Shown here piece by piece: positions 1 through 7,709 of a stretch of DNA of 64,000 bases. A program made the translations under genes and the position numbers. Origin of the DNA: Bacillota bacterium (lineage in GTDB: Bacteria > Bacillota > Clostridia > Acetivibrionales > DSM-27016). Numbering within the stretch: position 1 is the stretch's first letter; every line of letters begins with the position of its first letter. The stretch lies in NCBI GenBank assembly GCA_023390115.1, contig JAEWDM010000010.1, positions 1 through 64,000 on the forward strand, written 5' to 3'. Below the pieces are notes generated by a model. The model was not told the DNA's origin and made no database searches. It saw only the letters and a program-made list of their open reading frames with translations.

Positions 1-936
1 GGTACTACGGGCGCTACAGGTGCAACGGGGGTTATAGGTGTTACTGGTGTTACTGGTGCTACCGGCGCAACCGGTATAACTGGAGTTAATGGCGTTACTG
101 GTCCAACAGGTACTACTGGAGTCACTGGCGCTACGGGTAATACAGGAACAACTGGAATTACAGGTTCTACAGGTGTGACCGGGGCTATTGGAGCTACCGG
201 CGAGACTGGTACTACTGGGGCTACAGGTGAGACTGGAGCCACTGGAACAACTGGCACTACCGGGGCTACTGGATCTACGGGTGCTACTGGAGCCACTGGT
301 GCTACAGGTGAAACTGGGGCCACCGGTGTAACTGGAGCCACTGGTGCTACTGGTGAAACAGGGACCACCGGTGATACTGGAGTTACTGGTATTACTGGAG
401 CTACTGGTGCCACCGGCGAAACGGGTGCAACTGGAGTTACCGGCTCTACGGGCACTACTGGTACCACTGGTGTTACAGGCACTACCGGGGCTACAGGCTC
501 AGCAAATGGCTTAAACGCATTTGCACATGTATTCCAATTAGGATCTCAGTCAATATCCGTAACTTTACTGGATCCCTCTGAGCCTGTCACCTTTAATACC
601 AATGGTGTTCTTATCGGAGGAATAACTCACACAGTCAACACTGCTCCCGTGGTTGTTTCAACTGCCGGGTATTATGAAATAAGCTTTATTGTTTACTTTA
701 CAGCAGCTCTGTCTGTCTCAGGAAGCTTTCAAATACAGATAAATGGTACACCAGCCTCCGGAGGAACCTTTGCACAAACCTTGGGCACAGGTCTTCAGAT
801 ATACTCAGGAAGTGTAATAGCGTCAGTGCCTGCAAGCGGTTCTATAAGTCTTGTATTCAGTGCATTAGTTGCTTTGGGAATAACGCTTACGGGTGCTGAT
901 GTATCTGCAGAGCTGATAATCAAAAAACTGGACTAA
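1..936 (+). CDS. Collagen-like exosporium protein, BclA-like C-terminal domain (5' partial)
   Basis: The reading frame is open from the first base of the window, so the N-terminus lies outside it; the GTG at 175 is only an internal codon. Visible codons 1-166 are uninterrupted Gly-X-Thr triplets of the type found in bacterial collagen stalks (GATGET, GVTG). Codons 167-311 form a non-repetitive, beta-rich domain with no charged clusters that resembles the TNF/C1q-like trimerising head of BclA-type exosporium glycoproteins. In that family the Thr-rich stalk is glycosylated and the protein forms hair-like filaments on the spore surface; this role is inferred here. A second collagen gene follows on the same strand 245 bp downstream, after a hairpin, so the two are probably separate units. 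Confidence 0.85.
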   Translation, partial: GTTGATGATGVIGVTGVTGATGATGITGVNGVTGPTGTTGVTGATGNTGTTGITGSTGVTGAIGATGETGTTGATGETGATGTTGTTGATGSTGATGATGATGETGATGVTGATGATGETGTTGDTGVTGITGATGATGETGATGVTGSTGTTGTTGVTGTTGATGSANGLNAFAHVFQLGSQSISVTLLDPSEPVTFNTNGVLIGGITHTVNTAPVVVSTAGYYEISFIVYFTAALSVSGSFQIQINGTPASGGTFAQTLGTGLQIYSGSVIASVPASGSISLVFSALVALGITLTGADVSAELIIKKLD

Positions 937-964
937 AAAAAGAATATTAAGCGGTAAAAATTAT

Positions 965-1027
965 ATGCTCCCTTTATGATATACAGATAAAATAATAAAA
1001 CTGTTATCATATTGAGGAGCATTTCTT
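965..1027 (+). terminator. Hairpin downstream of the first collagen-like gene
   Basis: ATGCTCC at 965-971 pairs with GGAGCAT at 1016-1022, and an inner ATGATA/TATCAT pairing extends the stem. A short T-rich stretch follows. It sits 29 bp after the stop codon and is the best candidate for the transcript end, though the T-run is weak. Confidence 0.45.
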
Positions 1028-1181
1028 AATTGTAGCTTATATTCGATTTTTTTATAAGACCTTTTAAGCATAAGCTCTAATAATTAGCTTCAATTCGGTA
1101 ACGTATTACTTTAACTGAACATAATCTGTATATTAGGAATATTATAGTGATTTATAAATATAGGAGGCATAAAATAAATTT

Positions 1182-2918
1182 ATGGAAATACAAAACCCTT
1201 TTGGCCTCAGCACAGATAATGCCCGTTCTGTTGGACTTACGGGAGCAAGCGGCCCTGTCACAATCATAGTTCTTGCAGATCAGACCGGAAGCACCGGACC
1301 CGATGGTCCTGCCGGACCCGCAGGTGTTACTGGTCCTACAGGAGCAAGCGGCCCCGTCACAATCATAGTTCTTGCAGATCAAACCGGAAGCACCGGACCC
1401 ACTGGACCGACAGGACCAGCAGGCTTAAGCTATACTGGCGCTACCGGTGCAAGCGGACCGGTAACAATTATAATAATTGCAGATCAGACCGGAAGCACTG
1501 GGCCCACTGGACCGACAGGACCGGCAGGCTCAGGCGCTACTGGTGCTACTGGGGTTACCGGTGAAACCGGAGTTACTGGGGCTACTGGTGCTACCGGCGC
1601 TACCGGTGCAAGCGGACCGGTAACAATTATAATAATTGCAGATCAGACCGGAAGCACTGGACCCACTGGACCGACAGGACCTTCGGGTACTGGAACTACT
1701 GGTCCGACAGGGGCTACCGGTGCTACGGGTGAAACTGGCGCTACAGGCGCTACGGGTGAGACAGGCGCTACTGGTGCTACGGGTGAAACGGGCGCTACCG
1801 GTACTACCGGTACTACCGGTGCTACCGGCGCTACTGGTGATACCGGGGCTACCGGGGCTACCGGTGAGACGGGCGCTACTGGTACTACCGGTGATACTGG
1901 CGCTACTGGCGCTACCGGTGCTACGGGTGAGACGGGCGCTACTGGTGTTACCGGCGAGACGGGCGCTACCGGTGCTACTGGTGAGACAGGCGCTACTGGT
2001 ACTACCGGTGAGACGGGCGCTACCGGGGCTACGGGTGCTACTGGCGCTACTGGCGCTACCGGTGAGACGGGCGCTACCGGGGCTACCGGTGCTACTGGTG
2101 AGACAGGCGCTACGGGTGCTACTGGTGAAACGGGCGCTACCGGTGCTACTGGTGAGACAGGCGCTACGGGTGCTACTGGTGCTACTGGTGAGACCGGCGC
2201 TACTGGCGCTACCGGTGAGACGGGCGCTACGGGTGCTACTGGTGCTACCGGTGAGACAGGCGCTACGGGTGCTACTGGTGAGACAGGCGCTACTGGTGCT
2301 ACCGGTGAGACAGGCGCTACTGGCGCTACCGGTGAGACGGGCGCTACCGGGGCTACTGGTGAGACGGGCACTACCGGGGCTACAGGCGAGACGGGCGCCG
2401 GCGCCATAATACCTTTTGCGTCCGGAGGGCCAATTATAATGACCAGTATAGCAGGAGGATTAGTAGGTACTACAAGTCTTGTAGGATTCGGGAACTCCGC
2501 CACAGGAATAAGCCTTGTAGGTGGAAATATAGACCTTACGGGTACCGCTCTGGGTCCATTGATAAACTTTTCTTTCTCAGCACCCAGAGATGGCACCATT
2601 ACGTCAATAGCAGGGTTCTTCAGCAATACTGTAGCCTTGACACTGCTAGCCACAACTATCACCATTACGGGACAGTTGTTCAGTTCAACTACACCGGATA
2701 ACACATTTGCTCCAATCCCTGGTGCTGTCGTAACATTGGCTCCGGCCCTCACAGGCGCAATTTCACTTGGTTCGGTCAGCAACGGTATTACTACAGGACT
2801 CTCTATACCGGTAACCGCAGAAACGCGTCTTTTGCTGGTATTCTCTATAACAGCCGCCGGAGTAGACCTGTTAAATACGGTAACAGGCTATGCAAGCGCA
2901 GGAATCACTATTGTTTAA
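1182..2918 (+). CDS. Collagen-like exosporium protein with BclB-like C-terminal domain and repeated ADQ modules
   Basis: The 578-residue product has four parts. Residues 1-20 are a non-collagen N-terminus. Residues about 20-165 hold four copies of a module, ASGPVTII-x2-ADQTGSTGP, starting near residues 22, 55, 90 and 143 and separated by collagen triplets. Residues about 165-407 are an almost pure GATGATGET collagen stalk. Residues 408-578 are a hydrophobic, glycine- and threonine-rich domain resembling the C-terminus of BclB-type exosporium proteins. The ATG at 1182 is preceded by AGGAGG at 1162-1167, a long spacing of 14 nt. Spore-surface location is inferred from the family. The stalk is highly repetitive at DNA level, so its length may vary between strains or be misassembled. 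Long antisense frames across it are by-products of the repeat. Confidence 0.85.
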   Translation: MEIQNPFGLSTDNARSVGLTGASGPVTIIVLADQTGSTGPDGPAGPAGVTGPTGASGPVTIIVLADQTGSTGPTGPTGPAGLSYTGATGASGPVTIIIIADQTGSTGPTGPTGPAGSGATGATGVTGETGVTGATGATGATGASGPVTIIIIADQTGSTGPTGPTGPSGTGTTGPTGATGATGETGATGATGETGATGATGETGATGTTGTTGATGATGDTGATGATGETGATGTTGDTGATGATGATGETGATGVTGETGATGATGETGATGTTGETGATGATGATGATGATGETGATGATGATGETGATGATGETGATGATGETGATGATGATGETGATGATGETGATGATGATGETGATGATGETGATGATGETGATGATGETGATGATGETGTTGATGETGAGAIIPFASGGPIIMTSIAGGLVGTTSLVGFGNSATGISLVGGNIDLTGTALGPLINFSFSAPRDGTITSIAGFFSNTVALTLLATTITITGQLFSSTTPDNTFAPIPGAVVTLAPALTGAISLGSVSNGITTGLSIPVTAETRLLLVFSITAAGVDLLNTVTGYASAGITIV

Positions 2919-2982
2919 TGCATAAATCCACAGCAGTATAGCCGAACTTCCTGATAAAGTATTTTAGTAGCATTTTTATTAA

Positions 2983-3013
2983 GGCTGCCGAAAAAATTCG
3001 GCAGCCTCCTTTT
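2983..3013 (+). terminator. Rho-independent terminator of the BclB-like gene
   Basis: GGCTGCCGAA at 2983-2992 pairs perfectly with TTCGGCAGCC at 2997-3006 around a four-base A loop, followed by TCCTTTT. It lies 65 bp after the stop codon. Confidence 0.85.
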
Positions 3014-3042
3014 ACCCATATTCTTTTTCTGAAGCTGAAATT

Positions 3043-3213
3043 TTATAGGGAATTCCCATGCAAGGAAATATCATTCTCCATACCAATAATCTCGGCCTTG
3101 CTCATGACATAAACCGTGTCGGCAATTTTACGGGCAAGAGCCTGATTCACAAACAGCACTGCAAAGCTTCGGCTGTTCTGCAGCCCATTCAAAAGCCTCA
3201 GTAAATTTACTAA
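3043..3213 (-). pseudogene. Remnant: C-terminal tail of an ABC transporter ATPase
   Basis: Read on the minus strand this stretch encodes about 56 residues ending in a stop at 3043. It contains VLFVNQALARKIADTVYVM followed by SKAEII. This matches the region after the Walker B motif in amino-acid ABC ATPases (the LivF pattern is roughly ILLVEQN-x-ALxIADxxYVL-xxGxI). Walker A, the signature motif and Walker B are absent, and a stop codon precedes the fragment in frame, so it is a relic. Assignment to the LivF type is from remembered pattern only. It sits at the start of a zone with several other gene tails. Confidence 0.5.
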
Positions 3214-3300
3214 TATCTAAGCTTTTTGCCGTGCTTCAGGTTGTAGCCTTCAATTCTCCTCTCCATAAACTCTTCAAAATTCCTGTTTAGCGTAAATGCA
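3210..3300 (-). pseudogene. Unassigned coding-like fragment
   Basis: A minus-strand frame ending in a stop at 3210-3212 reads FTLNRNFEEFMERRIEGYN followed by LKHGKKLRY. It has a protein-like, charged and amphipathic composition but no start codon with a ribosome binding site. It is in a different frame from the adjoining ABC ATPase tail. I do not recognise the family. It may be a second decayed gene or a frameshifted part of the same locus. Confidence 0.25.
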
Positions 3301-3458
3301 TGGAATTAAAATGTTTATTTCATTAGATTTCGTCAGGTTTTGTATGAATTCATTATAACATTATCAGACAAACTGTCAAGTATTTTGTAATATTTTTTTA
3401 CAATCCTTCACATTTTAAAAAACACCATGACTTTTTTGGCGCATAAAAATATATGAAA

Positions 3459-3551
3459 GCTTTTATTTTTATATTAAGTGCCCTTGCTTTAGGTAAGGAA
3501 CTCCTCATATGGCGTTCCGGAACAGGCATACTCCTAAAGCAACATAAAAGC
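3459..3551 (+). other. Strongly structured, unassigned element (possible ncRNA or small repeat)
   Basis: Two nested perfect stems are visible: GCTTTTAT (3459-3466) with ATAAAAGC (3544-3551), and TTGCTTTAGG (3484-3493) with CCTAAAGCAA (3533-3542). Inside them GTTCC at 3514-3518 can pair either with GGAAC at 3497-3501 or with the adjacent GGAAC at 3519-3523. The element lies upstream of the predicted promoter of the next gene, so it is not that gene's leader. It matches no riboswitch consensus I know. The rest of 3014-3693 holds only the two coding remnants and the promoter. Confidence 0.4.
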
Positions 3552-3587
3552 ATCTGGTGTAATAGTTTAAAACAGTATTTATGAATG

Positions 3588-3616
3588 TTGAATTAATACA
3601 AGCTGCATGATATAAT
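3588..3616 (+). promoter_or_regulatory. Sigma-A-type promoter of the HTH/PBP regulator
   Basis: TTGAAT at 3588-3593 and TATAAT at 3611-3616 are separated by exactly 17 bp. They lie about 80 bp upstream of the start codon at 3694. Confidence 0.6.
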
Positions 3617-3693
3617 CTTTTTATAATACTTAATTTGTTTTTAATAGTTATTGTCAGGTTTTGTTCAAGCTTACTTTTCAGGAAGGAGAAATC

Positions 3694-4650
3694 ATGGAAA
3701 ACAAGCCTTTAACTCCCCAGGAGGTTGCCGACATTTTAAAAATCTCCAAGTGCACGGTGTATGAATTGATAAAGCGAAAGGATTTAAACGCCTATAGGGT
3801 AGGAAACAAAGTCCGTGTAGATTATGAAGATGTCGAAGAATACAAAAACAGAACAAAAAGCAGAAAAAGCCGGGGCACAGTATCGGCACAGCCGGAGGCA
3901 GCGACATTTTCTGCAGGTAATGGCTATGATAGAGACAGTGAAGAAAAAGGGTTTGTCATTTGCGGCCAGGACTCCTTATTGGATACGCTGTGCCGTTATC
4001 TTGGCAGACATCCCAATGGAATCCGTGCAATACGTTCATATGAAAGCAGTTACAGCTCTTTATATTCCCTTTATCAAGGAAGTGTGCAAGTCGCGGCCGC
4101 CCATATCTGGGATTGCAAAACCGGACTGTATAATATCCCTTATGTAGAAAGAATGCTTCCGGGTATTCAGGCTGTAATTATACATCTTGCCAAACGTGTT
4201 CAAGGATTTTATTTATTAAAAGGAAATCCTAAAAACATAAAAGACTGGGATGATTTAAAGCGCAGAGATGTGGTACTTATAAACCGCGAGCCCGGGAGCG
4301 GATCAAGGATACTTCTGGATGAGCATTTGAAAAAAATGGGCTTGCAGGGGAGTACTATTAACGGATATTCAAACGAAACCTATTCCCCAATGATGCTGGC
4401 AAACTCCATTGCCCGCAGACATGCCGATGTAGGCATAGGGCTCGAGATGCCATTTTTACAGGCAAGAGAAATTGAATTTCTGCCCATCCAAAATGAATAT
4501 TATGATTTGGTAATAAAAAAGGAAAATATCAACCACCCCGTATTTAAAGCTATTTCTGATATTATACTCTCGGAGGACTTTAAAATGGAAATGCACGGCG
4601 TAACGGGCTATGATCTTTCAGAATGCGGTAAAATTGCAGCAGAAACATAA
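3694..4650 (+). CDS. Excisionase-type HTH regulator with periplasmic-binding-protein-like ligand domain
   Basis: The 318-residue product begins with an excisionase/MerR-like winged helix (about residues 5-50, LTPQEVADILKISKCTVYEL). A flexible lysine-rich linker follows. Residues about 85-310 form a domain of the PBP family (PF12727 type) found in molybdate- or tungstate-responsive regulators, with the typical LINREPGSGSR and AxVGIGLE signatures. Such one-component regulators usually control molybdate transport or molybdoenzyme genes; no such gene is next to it here, so its target is unknown. I chose the ATG at 3694 because GGAAGGAG at 3681-3688 is correctly spaced; an upstream TTG at 3661 has no such site. 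It is flanked by decayed genes on both sides. Confidence 0.8.
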   Translation: MENKPLTPQEVADILKISKCTVYELIKRKDLNAYRVGNKVRVDYEDVEEYKNRTKSRKSRGTVSAQPEAATFSAGNGYDRDSEEKGFVICGQDSLLDTLCRYLGRHPNGIRAIRSYESSYSSLYSLYQGSVQVAAAHIWDCKTGLYNIPYVERMLPGIQAVIIHLAKRVQGFYLLKGNPKNIKDWDDLKRRDVVLINREPGSGSRILLDEHLKKMGLQGSTINGYSNETYSPMMLANSIARRHADVGIGLEMPFLQAREIEFLPIQNEYYDLVIKKENINHPVFKAISDIILSEDFKMEMHGVTGYDLSECGKIAAET

Positions 4651-4664
4651 TTCCATATATTGGC

Positions 4665-4766
4665 TCAAAATGCGCGCATTAAGTTCACCATTTCGATAGC
4701 GCTAACGGCACTATCAAATCCTTTATTTCCAGCTTTTGTTCCGGCACGTTCAATTGCCTGTTCAAT
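4665..4766 (-). pseudogene. Remnant: C-terminal tail of riboflavin synthase subunit RibH
   Basis: The minus strand encodes 33 residues starting IEQAIERAGTKAGNKG and ending in SAIEMVNLMRAF before a stop at 4665. This is the highly conserved C-terminus of 6,7-dimethyl-8-ribityllumazine synthase (Bacillus RibH ends with an almost identical segment). No upstream part of ribH is present; only the last fifth of the gene survives, so it is a clear relic. It lies 15 bp from the end of the convergent regulator gene. An overlapping plus-strand frame of 73 codons (4660-4881) is best explained as its shadow. Confidence 0.75.
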
Positions 4767-4769
4767 GTA

Positions 4770-4862
4770 TATCCGTCCGAGATTGCCGCCCTGCAAAAAG
4801 ACTATGCTGAATTATGGGGCCGGGTTTCGGATGTACTCAAACAGCTTACGGCGGCGGTATAG
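4770..4862 (+). pseudogene. Unassigned C-terminal fragment on the plus strand
   Basis: A plus-strand frame reads SEIAALQKDYAELWGRVSDV followed by LKQLTAAV and a stop at 4860-4862. It looks like the helical end of a protein, but it has no start and abuts the ribH relic. Its helical composition would suit an accessory protein of a mobile element, in keeping with the conjugation and transposase debris at 5700-6047. I do not recognise the family. Confidence 0.3.
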
Positions 4863-4929
4863 AAAGCTGCTTGATCACTAAATTTTTGAGGTAAAGTAAA
4901 TCAAGCTGTCCAACTTGTTACTACTAGAC

Positions 4930-5562
4930 CTATCCAAAAATATTTCTTGCCGCAATGTATCCAAGTGGCAGATACATAAACAGCAGATTCATCCTTTGCC
5001 ATAGTCCCTCTTTAGCTACTACTGTTCGCTGCAATTCCGGCTTATCTGCCATGATAAACAACACGAAGAACAGCAGAGCAAACACGAAAGAAACAGCAGA
5101 TATCGTTCCGGTTGTTTTATCATTGGCCTTGAACGAGAGTATTGCTAAGAACAGCGGCACAAGCAAAAACAGCATAAAGCCGATGGCTGACCCGGCACCA
5201 TGTATTTTTGAGGCAGCAGTAACTACATCTTTTGTTTCGTTTACACTGAAAAAGCAGGTAAATATACACGCCCCCACAGCAAAGATTGCAACAAATAAAA
5301 CGGATACCATTATTAAAGGCTTTGATGCCTGATAATAGGCGTTATATATTGCAGGAGTGGATGTCAAAAACAATAAACCGGCAAGCAACATCCATAAATT
5401 AAAGGGTAATCTAACAGGACTATTGCTATTCCCTAATGTACTGATTGCCATTGTAATATGTCTGTATCCTTTATAAAACGGTGCAAGGATAATTGGTATA
5501 AGCATTTCCCCAATAACAGCAATCAACAAGGCATACCAACCATACTTAATAATTAAATCCAT
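4930..5562 (-). CDS. DUF998-family integral membrane protein
   Basis: The 210-residue product has six or so hydrophobic segments spread over its whole length (around 8-30, 55-72, 82-105, 122-142, 150-172 and 190-207). It carries the HITMAISTLGNSNSPVR segment after the first helix, which is typical of DUF998 (PF06197) proteins. Members are membrane proteins of unknown function. The start is the ATG at 5562; there is a modest purine-rich stretch upstream. It appears monocistronic and is surrounded by gene relics. Family assignment is from overall pattern; no biochemical role can be given. Confidence 0.7.
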   Translation of the reverse strand: MDLIIKYGWYALLIAVIGEMLIPIILAPFYKGYRHITMAISTLGNSNSPVRLPFNLWMLLAGLLFLTSTPAIYNAYYQASKPLIMVSVLFVAIFAVGACIFTCFFSVNETKDVVTAASKIHGAGSAIGFMLFLLVPLFLAILSFKANDKTTGTISAVSFVFALLFFVLFIMADKPELQRTVVAKEGLWQRMNLLFMYLPLGYIAARNIFG

Positions 5563-5699
5563 TATATCGATTATCCCCCTTAATCTCTATTATGAGTATT
5601 CAATAAATTCTTGCTTATCTGCGTTTCATATAAATAGAATTTTATTATACCAAAATATGTTTAATAATTCTACTCTAGCATGCTATTTTATGTGATCTC

Positions 5700-6047
5700 C
5701 TAGCAAACCGCAGGACAGGGCGGTTCCCAGCCTGGATTTTTCAACTGCTTTAGATGAGACTGTATTTTCTTGCCTCTATTAAATCGGGTATAATACTCCG
5801 CGCCCAAATCGCAGAATTTCCTCCCCGATAAAACATAATAAATGGCAATCAGTATGGAATGGGCAACCGTCATGACCGCCTTTTTCCCACCTTTTCGGAT
5901 GACCAACCGCTGATACTGCCTATTCAGCATATCCACAAGCGTATTGATGTTGCGTTCTTCCTCTGGCGCTTCAAAGACGGTATACCCGATTAAAACACAA
6001 TAGGGCAAGGTTTCCAACAAGAATTTTTTTGCCGGCTTCCTGAGCAA
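5700..6047 (-). pseudogene. Chimeric relic: VirD4/TraG coupling-protein fragment joined to IS110 transposase tail
   Basis: The 115-codon frame joins two unrelated pieces. Residues about 5-42 (LLETLPYCVLIGYTVFEAPE, then EERNINTLVDMLN) match the segment of VirD4/TraG-type conjugative coupling proteins that reads ALIGYxxxEAPEEEQNFxTL. Residues about 44-115 (GGKKAVMTVAHSILIAIYYVL, DLGAEYYTRF, HLKQL) match the C-terminal part of IS110-family transposases. The junction is near residue 43. The frame opens at a TTG without a ribosome binding site, and neither protein has its catalytic part. This is best read as an insertion or deletion scar in a lost integrative conjugative element. Confidence 0.6.
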
Positions 6048-6168
6048 AAATAATCGGCCTCTAACAGTACCCCCTGCTTATTAGAATCAGCACATGTAAT
6101 TGACACGCTGCATATATTAATCTGTGAAGTACATTCCCAATTATCCGGGATGAATTAGGGGTGGTTTG

Positions 6169-7251
6169 GTGACAAGAATCAGCTTATGCATGATTGTAAA
6201 AAATGAAGAGGATACCTTGGCAAGATGCTTGGAAAGCGTAAAGGATATCGTGGATGAAATAATTATAGTGGACACGGGCTCCACGGACAGAACAAAGGAA
6301 ATCGCGTCGGAATTCACCTCCAAAATATATGATTTTGAGTGGATAGACGATTTTTCAGCCGCAAGAAACTATTCCTTTTCAAAAGCAGCTATGGACTATA
6401 TTATGTGGCTGGACGCAGACGATGTAATTCTGGAAGAGGATAGAAAAAAGCTTAAGCAGTTCAAATCGGACATGGACAAAAGCATAGATATAGTGATGAT
6501 GAAGTATAATGTCGGATTTGATGCCAACGGTAAGGTTACCCTGTCCTACTTTAGAGAAAGGCTTTTCAAAAGGGCTAATAACTATACATGGAATGATCCT
6601 ATTCATGAGCATATACCAGCGTGGGGAAAGGTAATAAACTCTGATATATGCATAACCCATAAGAAAATACATGCCTCTCCCCCCCAAAGAAATCTCAAAA
6701 TTTTCAGAAAAATGATTGAGGAGGGCAAAACATTAAGTCCGAGAAACCTTTTTTACTGCGCAAGAGAATTCTATCATAACGGTTTTTTTGATGATGCCAT
6801 AGAATACTTTAATAAATTTTTAGACTCGGGGCAAGGCTGGGTGGAAGACAATATAAGCGCGTGCTTTGACCTGTCAAAATGCCATAGTGAAAAAAAAGAT
6901 GCCGAAAGCTCTTTAAAAACCCTGTTCAGAAGCTTTCAATACGAAGTACCGAGGGCAGAAATTTGCTGTCAGATAGGCTACTACTTTAAAAATATAAATC
7001 AATATGAAAAGGCCATTTTTTGGTTTGATCTTGCATTAAATTTAAAAAAACCTCAGGACAGTTGGGGATTTATTTTACATGACTACTGGGGCTACATACC
7101 TCTAGTGGAGCTATGTGTGTGTCACGACAGGCTGGGGAATTATGACATCGCTATGAAATATAATGACATGGCGGGAGAAATAAAGCCCAATGATTCAGCG
7201 GTACTATACAATAGAAACTATTTCAACAATTTGAAAAAAGAACAGAAATAA
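6169..7251 (+). CDS. Family 2 glycosyltransferase with C-terminal TPR-like repeats
   Basis: The N-terminal GT-A domain (about residues 1-170) starts with RISLCMIVKNEEDTLARCL and carries VDTGSTDRT and the metal-binding WLDADD motif. Residues about 180-350 are helical pairs resembling tetratricopeptide repeats. This architecture is shared with SunS-like peptide glycosyltransferases and with many clostridial enzymes that decorate cell-surface or spore proteins. Nearby Thr-rich collagen proteins are possible acceptors, but that is only proximity. I prefer GTG at 6169, which has AGGGG at 6157-6161; a TTG three bases earlier is the alternative. The gene stands alone and ends at a strong bidirectional terminator. 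Confidence 0.8.
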   Translation: MTRISLCMIVKNEEDTLARCLESVKDIVDEIIIVDTGSTDRTKEIASEFTSKIYDFEWIDDFSAARNYSFSKAAMDYIMWLDADDVILEEDRKKLKQFKSDMDKSIDIVMMKYNVGFDANGKVTLSYFRERLFKRANNYTWNDPIHEHIPAWGKVINSDICITHKKIHASPPQRNLKIFRKMIEEGKTLSPRNLFYCAREFYHNGFFDDAIEYFNKFLDSGQGWVEDNISACFDLSKCHSEKKDAESSLKTLFRSFQYEVPRAEICCQIGYYFKNINQYEKAIFWFDLALNLKKPQDSWGFILHDYWGYIPLVELCVCHDRLGNYDIAMKYNDMAGEIKPNDSAVLYNRNYFNNLKKEQK

Positions 7252-7257
7252 AATAAA

Positions 7258-7302
7258 TAAAATGGACATTTCTTCTCCAAGGGGTGAAAATGTCCATTTT
7301 AT
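7258..7302. terminator. Bidirectional terminator between the glycosyltransferase and DUF3343 genes
   Basis: AAAATGGACATTT pairs with AAATGTCCATTTT around a pyrimidine/purine-rich loop that can also fold (CTCC/GGGG). A/T tracts flank both sides, so it can serve the convergent genes ending at 7251 and 7319. Confidence 0.8.
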
Positions 7303-7318
7303 TTGTTTTCTATGTGGT

Positions 7319-7594
7319 TTAAGCATCCCGCCATATGTTTTCTTCATAGCACTTGCTGAGATTGGGGTAAACAACTTCCCTATATACCCTGCATCCCGGA
7401 ATACCCGCTCTTCTTATAACATTTACGGCTCTTTTATAGTCAAGCTCACTGAACTTTACTCCCAAATTACAAAGGTCTCTCATTATTTCTCTGGGCATGA
7501 AAGCCAGCTCACATTCAATCCCTTCATTTTTTAAGCGTCTTTCTATTAAAAAAGCCTGCGATCTGGTCTGGAAAGCTACATACATGTTCGTCAT
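7319..7594 (-). CDS. DUF3343 domain protein (putative Se/S carrier-like)
   Basis: This 91-residue protein opens with MYVAFQTRSQAFLIERRLKN and continues with a short alpha/beta domain. That pattern fits DUF3343 (PF11823), which is compared with the N-terminal part of thiosulfate/selenium carrier proteins. In the family the segment after the first helix helps present sulfur or selenium; here there are Cys residues near positions 28, 42, 68 and 81. No selenium or sulfur-transfer genes are adjacent. Function is therefore unassigned. Confidence 0.65.
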   Translation of the reverse strand: MTNMYVAFQTRSQAFLIERRLKNEGIECELAFMPREIMRDLCNLGVKFSELDYKRAVNVIRRAGIPGCRVYREVVYPNLSKCYEENIWRDA

Positions 7595-7618
7595 ACATTC
7601 ACCTCTGAAGCAAAGTAC

Positions 7619-7646
7619 AAGAACTACATGTTCTCATGTAGTTCTT
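7619..7646 (-). terminator. Hairpin after the Cys-rich hypothetical gene
   Basis: GAACTACATG pairs perfectly with CATGTAGTTC around a TTCT loop. It lies between the stop at 7710 and the start of the DUF3343 gene. The T-run on the minus strand is short, so termination is likely but not certain. Confidence 0.5.
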
Positions 7647-7709
7647 ATACATTTTAAAGAACTGCGCTGCATAATACGGCATCTGGAAACAATTTCTCCA
7701 AATGCAGTT

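Noticed and set aside
1700..2400. CRISPR-like repetition
   Set aside because: The period is 9-27 bp in codon phase, with no spacers; it is a collagen coding repeat.
1636..2782. Long overlapping frames on both strands across the collagen repeat (257 and 379 codons)
   Set aside because: They are by-products of the GGN-ACN-GGN repeat; they have no ribosome binding site and encode only Pro/Val/Ala or Leu/Arg-rich low-complexity chains.
4660..4881. 73-codon plus-strand frame
   Set aside because: It runs antisense over the ribH relic and has no family resemblance or ribosome binding site.
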